A stretch of DNA of 64,000 nt from Variovorax sp. 679 (lineage in GTDB: Bacteria; Pseudomonadota; Gammaproteobacteria; Burkholderiales; Burkholderiaceae_C): assembly GCF_003952185.1 (NCBI RefSeq), contig NZ_RXFS01000002.1, forward strand, positions 372,001 to 436,000. The letters are read 5' to 3'. The notes under the pieces were generated by a model that made no database searches, was not told the origin of the DNA, and was given only the letters and a program-made list of their open reading frames with translations. This document shows positions 61,899-64,000 of the stretch, one piece after another (position 1 is the stretch's first letter; every line of letters starts with the position of its first letter). The position numbers were made by a program, and so were the translations under genes.

Positions 61899-62126
61899 TC
61901 AGCGGCGCTTCAGCACGTGGATGAAGTCGGTGCCGACGGTTTCCTGCTCCATCAGCTCGTTGCCCGTCTGGCGCGCGAAGGCCTGGAAGTCGCGGATCGA
62001 CCCCGGATCGGTCGACACCACCTTCAGCAATTGGCCACTCGCCATCTCGTTGAGCGACTTCTTCGCCTTGAGGATGGGCAGCGGGCAGTTCAGCCCGCGC
62101 GTGTCGAGCTCGCGATCAACTTGCAT
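61899..62126 (-). CDS. TusA/SirA-family sulfur-carrier protein
   Basis: This 75-residue protein has the signature LDTRGLNCPLPILKAKKSL, with the CPxP motif whose Cys carries the persulfide. Family members deliver sulfur to tRNA thiolation or other pathways. It overlaps the NUDIX gene by 11 bases and is near cysM, suggesting a link to sulfur metabolism. Whether it is the tRNA-thiolating TusA itself cannot be told from one gene. Confidence 0.92.
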   Translation of the reverse strand: MQVDRELDTRGLNCPLPILKAKKSLNEMASGQLLKVVSTDPGSIRDFQAFARQTGNELMEQETVGTDFIHVLKRR

Positions 62127-62691
62127 TGCCAGGCTCCGGCGGCAGGTTCAGGCCTCGGCGGCGCTCCTCGTTTTCCGCGGCGGTGAAGAACACGGGCTCG
62201 TGCCCGCGCGTGCGCAGCCAGTCGGCCAGTGCATAACCGGTGCCGGCGGGCCAGCACTTGAGGTCGGGCAGATCGTAGAGCCGGTAGTCGACCAGCTCGG
62301 GCGAGAGCTTCACCTCGCCGTCGGCCACCACGTGGTAGGCGATGATGACCTGGTTCATGCGCTGGAAGTCGTAGGCGCCGACGATCTTGGTGGCGCTCAC
62401 GTCGAGGTTGGTTTCTTCCTTCACCTCGCGCGCGATGCCTTCCTCGGGCGTCTCGCCGGCCTCCATGAAGCCGGTGATGAGCGCGAACATCTTGCCCGGC
62501 CACGCGGCATTGCGCGCCAGCAGCACCTGGCCACGGTACTCGACGATGGCCGCAAGCACGGGGGTCGGGTTGTTCCAGTGCGTGTGGCCGCAGTTGGGGC
62601 AGCGCAGGCGCTCCTTGGGGCCGCCGTCTTCCATCAACGCGATCCACTCGAGCGGCGTGGCACAGACCTGGCAGAACTTGGGATGGGGCAT
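62116..62691 (-). CDS. zinc-ribbon NUDIX hydrolase
   Basis: The 191-residue protein has an N-terminal zinc ribbon (FCQVC and RCPNCGHTHW) and the Nudix box GFMEAGETPEEGIAREVKEE, then TGYALADWLR near the end. The arrangement resembles NADH pyrophosphatase NudC, but it is shorter. It probably hydrolyses a nucleoside diphosphate derivative. It is translationally coupled to the tusA-like gene and preceded by cysM, 63 bases away. Confidence 0.93.
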   Translation of the reverse strand: MPHPKFCQVCATPLEWIALMEDGGPKERLRCPNCGHTHWNNPTPVLAAIVEYRGQVLLARNAAWPGKMFALITGFMEAGETPEEGIAREVKEETNLDVSATKIVGAYDFQRMNQVIIAYHVVADGEVKLSPELVDYRLYDLPDLKCWPAGTGYALADWLRTRGHEPVFFTAAENEERRRGLNLPPEPGNAS

Positions 62692-62754
62692 GGGGTCTCT
62701 TTCTTTTATTGGGCGGTCTGCCCGCCTTTGGCAGGCACTGCAGTCGGCCGCAGT

Positions 62755-63657
62755 TCAGGCCGGGAAGACGCCGGTCGACAGGTAGCGATCGCCGCGGTCG
62801 CAGACAACGAACACGATGGTCGCGTTCTCGACCGTCTTCGACACTTCCAATGCAGCCCACAGCGCGCCGGCTGCGGAGATGCCGCCGAAGATGCCTTCCT
62901 CGCGCGCGAGGCGCCGGCACATCTCTTCGGCGTCGCTCTGGCTCACGCTGATTTCTTCATCGACACGGCTCGGATCGAAGATCTTCGGCAGATATTCGGC
63001 GGGCCACTTGCGGATGCCCGGGATGCGCGAGCCCTCGGCTGGCTGCGCGCCGATGATGCGGATCGCCGGGTTCTTCTCCTTCAGGAAGCGCGAGACGCCG
63101 GTGATGGTGCCGGTGGTGCCCATGGCGCTCACGAAGTGCGTGACCTTGCCCTTGGTGTCGGCCCAGATCTCAGGGCCGGTGGTCTCGTAATGGATGCGCG
63201 GGTTGTCGGGGTTGGCGAACTGGTCGAGCACGCGGCCCTTGCCCTGGGTCACCATCTGCTCGGCGAGGTCTCTCGCGTATTCCATGCCGCCGCTCTTGGG
63301 CGTGAGCACGAGCTCGGCGCCGAAGGCCTTCATGGTCTGGGCGCGCTCCACGGAGAGGTCCTCCGGCATGATGAGCACCATGCGGTAGCCCTTGATGGCC
63401 GCGGCCATCGCGAGCGCGATGCCGGTGTTGCCGGAGGTGGCTTCGATCAGCGTATCGCCGGGCTTGATCTCGCCGCGCTCCTCGGCGCGCCGGATCATCG
63501 AGAGGGCCGGTCGGTCTTTTACCGAACCGGCGGGATTGTTGCCTTCGAGCTTGCCGAGAATCACGTTGCCGCGCTTGGCGTTTTCCGCGGCATTGATGCG
63601 TTGCAGTGCGACCAGGGGGGTCTTGCCGATGGCGTCTTCGATGGTCGGATAATTCAT
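62755..63657 (-). CDS. cysM: cysteine synthase B (O-acetylserine sulfhydrylase)
   Basis: The 300-residue PLP enzyme has the PLP-Lys motif NPAGSVKDRPALSM, EATSGNTGIALAMAAAIKGY, the phosphate-binding SAMGTTGTITGV, and GIFGGISAAGALWAALEVSK. It makes cysteine from O-acetylserine and sulfide or thiosulfate; CysM rather than CysK is favoured by PTIEDAIGKTPLVALQRI. ATG at 63657 is chosen over a GTG three codons upstream. It is divergent from tRNA-Leu and heads a small sulfur-related gene set. Confidence 0.93.
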   Translation of the reverse strand: MNYPTIEDAIGKTPLVALQRINAAENAKRGNVILGKLEGNNPAGSVKDRPALSMIRRAEERGEIKPGDTLIEATSGNTGIALAMAAAIKGYRMVLIMPEDLSVERAQTMKAFGAELVLTPKSGGMEYARDLAEQMVTQGKGRVLDQFANPDNPRIHYETTGPEIWADTKGKVTHFVSAMGTTGTITGVSRFLKEKNPAIRIIGAQPAEGSRIPGIRKWPAEYLPKIFDPSRVDEEISVSQSDAEEMCRRLAREEGIFGGISAAGALWAALEVSKTVENATIVFVVCDRGDRYLSTGVFPA

Positions 63658-63699
63658 GGCAGCCACTGTGCCATAATTTTGGGCTTCGTTCAGAACCCT

Positions 63700-63784
63700 G
63701 CCCGGGTGGTGAAATTGGTAGACGCAGGGGACTCAAAATCCCCCACCGAAAGGTGTGCCGGTTCGATTCCGGCCCCGGGCACCA
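63700..63784 (+). tRNA. tRNA-Leu (anticodon CAA)
   Basis: A complete 85-base cloverleaf includes the encoded CCA. Acceptor arms GCCCGGG and CCCGGGC, D-loop with GGTAGACGC, anticodon arm GGGGA-CTCAAAA-TCCCC with anticodon CAA, a long variable arm (CACCGAAAGGTG) typical of leucine tRNAs, and T-arm GTTCGATTCC. It reads UUG codons. A CATAAT box at 63672 may be its -10. A repeat copy starts 11 bases after the CCA. Confidence 0.97.
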
Positions 63785-63795
63785 CACTTTGCTCG

Positions 63796-63885
63796 CCCCC
63801 AGGCTTCGCGCACTTCGTGTCGCTTCGCCTTCCCCCTACCGGGGGCGACACCGGTGGCCCGGCGGAGCCGGTTCCACGGTGTCCC
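63796..63885 (+). repeat. interspersed three-hairpin repeat, copy 5
   Basis: The 90-bp copy is the most diverged. It follows tRNA-Leu in the same orientation. The outer arm GACACC/GGTGTC and middle arm GTGG/CCAC each differ from the other copies by a paired change that keeps the helix. The inner loop is GGA instead of AAA. It lies 22 bases before the 3' end of the partial SDR gene on the other strand. Confidence 0.9.
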
Positions 63886-63907
63886 TGGAATAGGGCCCTC
63901 CCCTCCC

Positions 63908-64000
63908 TTATCTCGATTCGGTCTGTTCTTGCAGGCCTGTATGCACCGTCGGATGCGCAAGCCGCACCCGCAGTTCGCGCTTCAGCCGCGTGTTGTCCAG
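63908..64000 (-). CDS. C-terminal fragment of an SDR/NAD-epimerase-like protein (partial)
   Basis: Only the last 30 codons are in the window. They read LDNTRLKRELRVRLAHPTVH and then TGLQEQTESR before a TAA. The NTRLKRELxVRLxxPTVHxGL ending is common in NAD-dependent epimerase/dehydratase-like proteins related to YeeZ. The rest lies outside. The gene converges on tRNA-Leu and the repeat copy. Confidence 0.5.
   Translation of the reverse strand: MDNTRLKRELRVRLAHPTVHTGLQEQTESR

Noticed and set aside
63700..63885. prophage or genomic-island attachment site at tRNA-Leu
   Set aside because: No integrase and no second copy of the tRNA 3' end are in the window; the following repeat is shared with four non-tRNA sites.

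Overview
The window reads as a chromosomal segment of a high-GC betaproteobacterium of the Comamonadaceae, most like Variovorax. The grounds are uniformly GC-rich codon use, several orphan Bug-type (tripartite tricarboxylate transporter, TTT) periplasmic receptors, many LysR regulators, and a DinB with a long insertion. The genus call is inference; no rRNA lies in the window. No insertion sequence, integrase, prophage or CRISPR array is visible. Coding density is high and no gene-free stretch exceeds 300 bases.

Layout: (1) 1-2500, a NarX/NarL-like two-component pair upstream of a nitrate-type ABC binding protein cut by the window edge. (2) 2550-9523, a TetR/DUF1348 divergon with a clear palindromic operator, then an L-lactate module (lldP, LysR, lldD), an MHS-family transporter and a small HTH protein. 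(3) 9597-17602, an oxidative L-fucose operon (mutarotase, fucose dehydrogenase, fuconate dehydratase, sugar ABC transporter, fuconolactonase) with a divergent IclR regulator. (4) 17599-22021, a MerR regulator with a SoxR-box-like promoter driving a methyltransferase and a DUF2938 gene, then a SLAC1-type channel, a GlxA-type regulator and a SnoaL-like protein. (5) 22076-26657, purine/urate breakdown (LysR, MFS carrier, OHCU decarboxylase, two transthyretin-like HIU hydrolases, a nucleobase deaminase). (6) 26681-33827, a secreted-ester module: tannase-like lipoprotein, secreted hydrolase and Bug receptor, divergent from LysR and a second Bug. (7) 33832-39759, mixed genes including dinB, a YiiX-like hydrolase, an NUP-family lipoprotein and a degenerate kinase-like protein. 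(8) 39776-54135, a large catabolic cluster: CoA ligase, two Bug receptors, a single-chain double acyl-CoA dehydrogenase, a citryl-CoA-lyase-like protein, an acyl-CoA dehydrogenase, MmgE/PrpD, arylmalonate decarboxylase, an atypical enolase-superfamily enzyme, two paralogous LysR regulators and an SDR. (9) 54266-64000, housekeeping: queF, a hydrolase, a prolyl-hydroxylase-like oxygenase, yaaA, valS, galU, a tusA-like gene, a NUDIX gene, cysM and tRNA-Leu(CAA).

The most unusual structure is a roughly 90-bp interspersed repeat present five times (12064, 42320, 46815, 56965, 63796). Every copy lies in the same orientation relative to the gene that ends just upstream, 0-14 nt after a stop codon or tRNA 3' end. 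Each copy can fold into three hairpins, and base changes between copies are compensatory in the largest one. This points to a selected RNA or single-stranded DNA structure that ordinary gene annotation would miss.

Functional links: complete oxidation of L-fucose by this route yields pyruvate and L-lactate, and lldD/lldP lie about 2 kb from the fucose operon, although the last two fucose-pathway enzymes are not in the window. Four Bug receptors occur without any TctA/TctB membrane subunits, each beside catabolic genes whose substrate it may bind.
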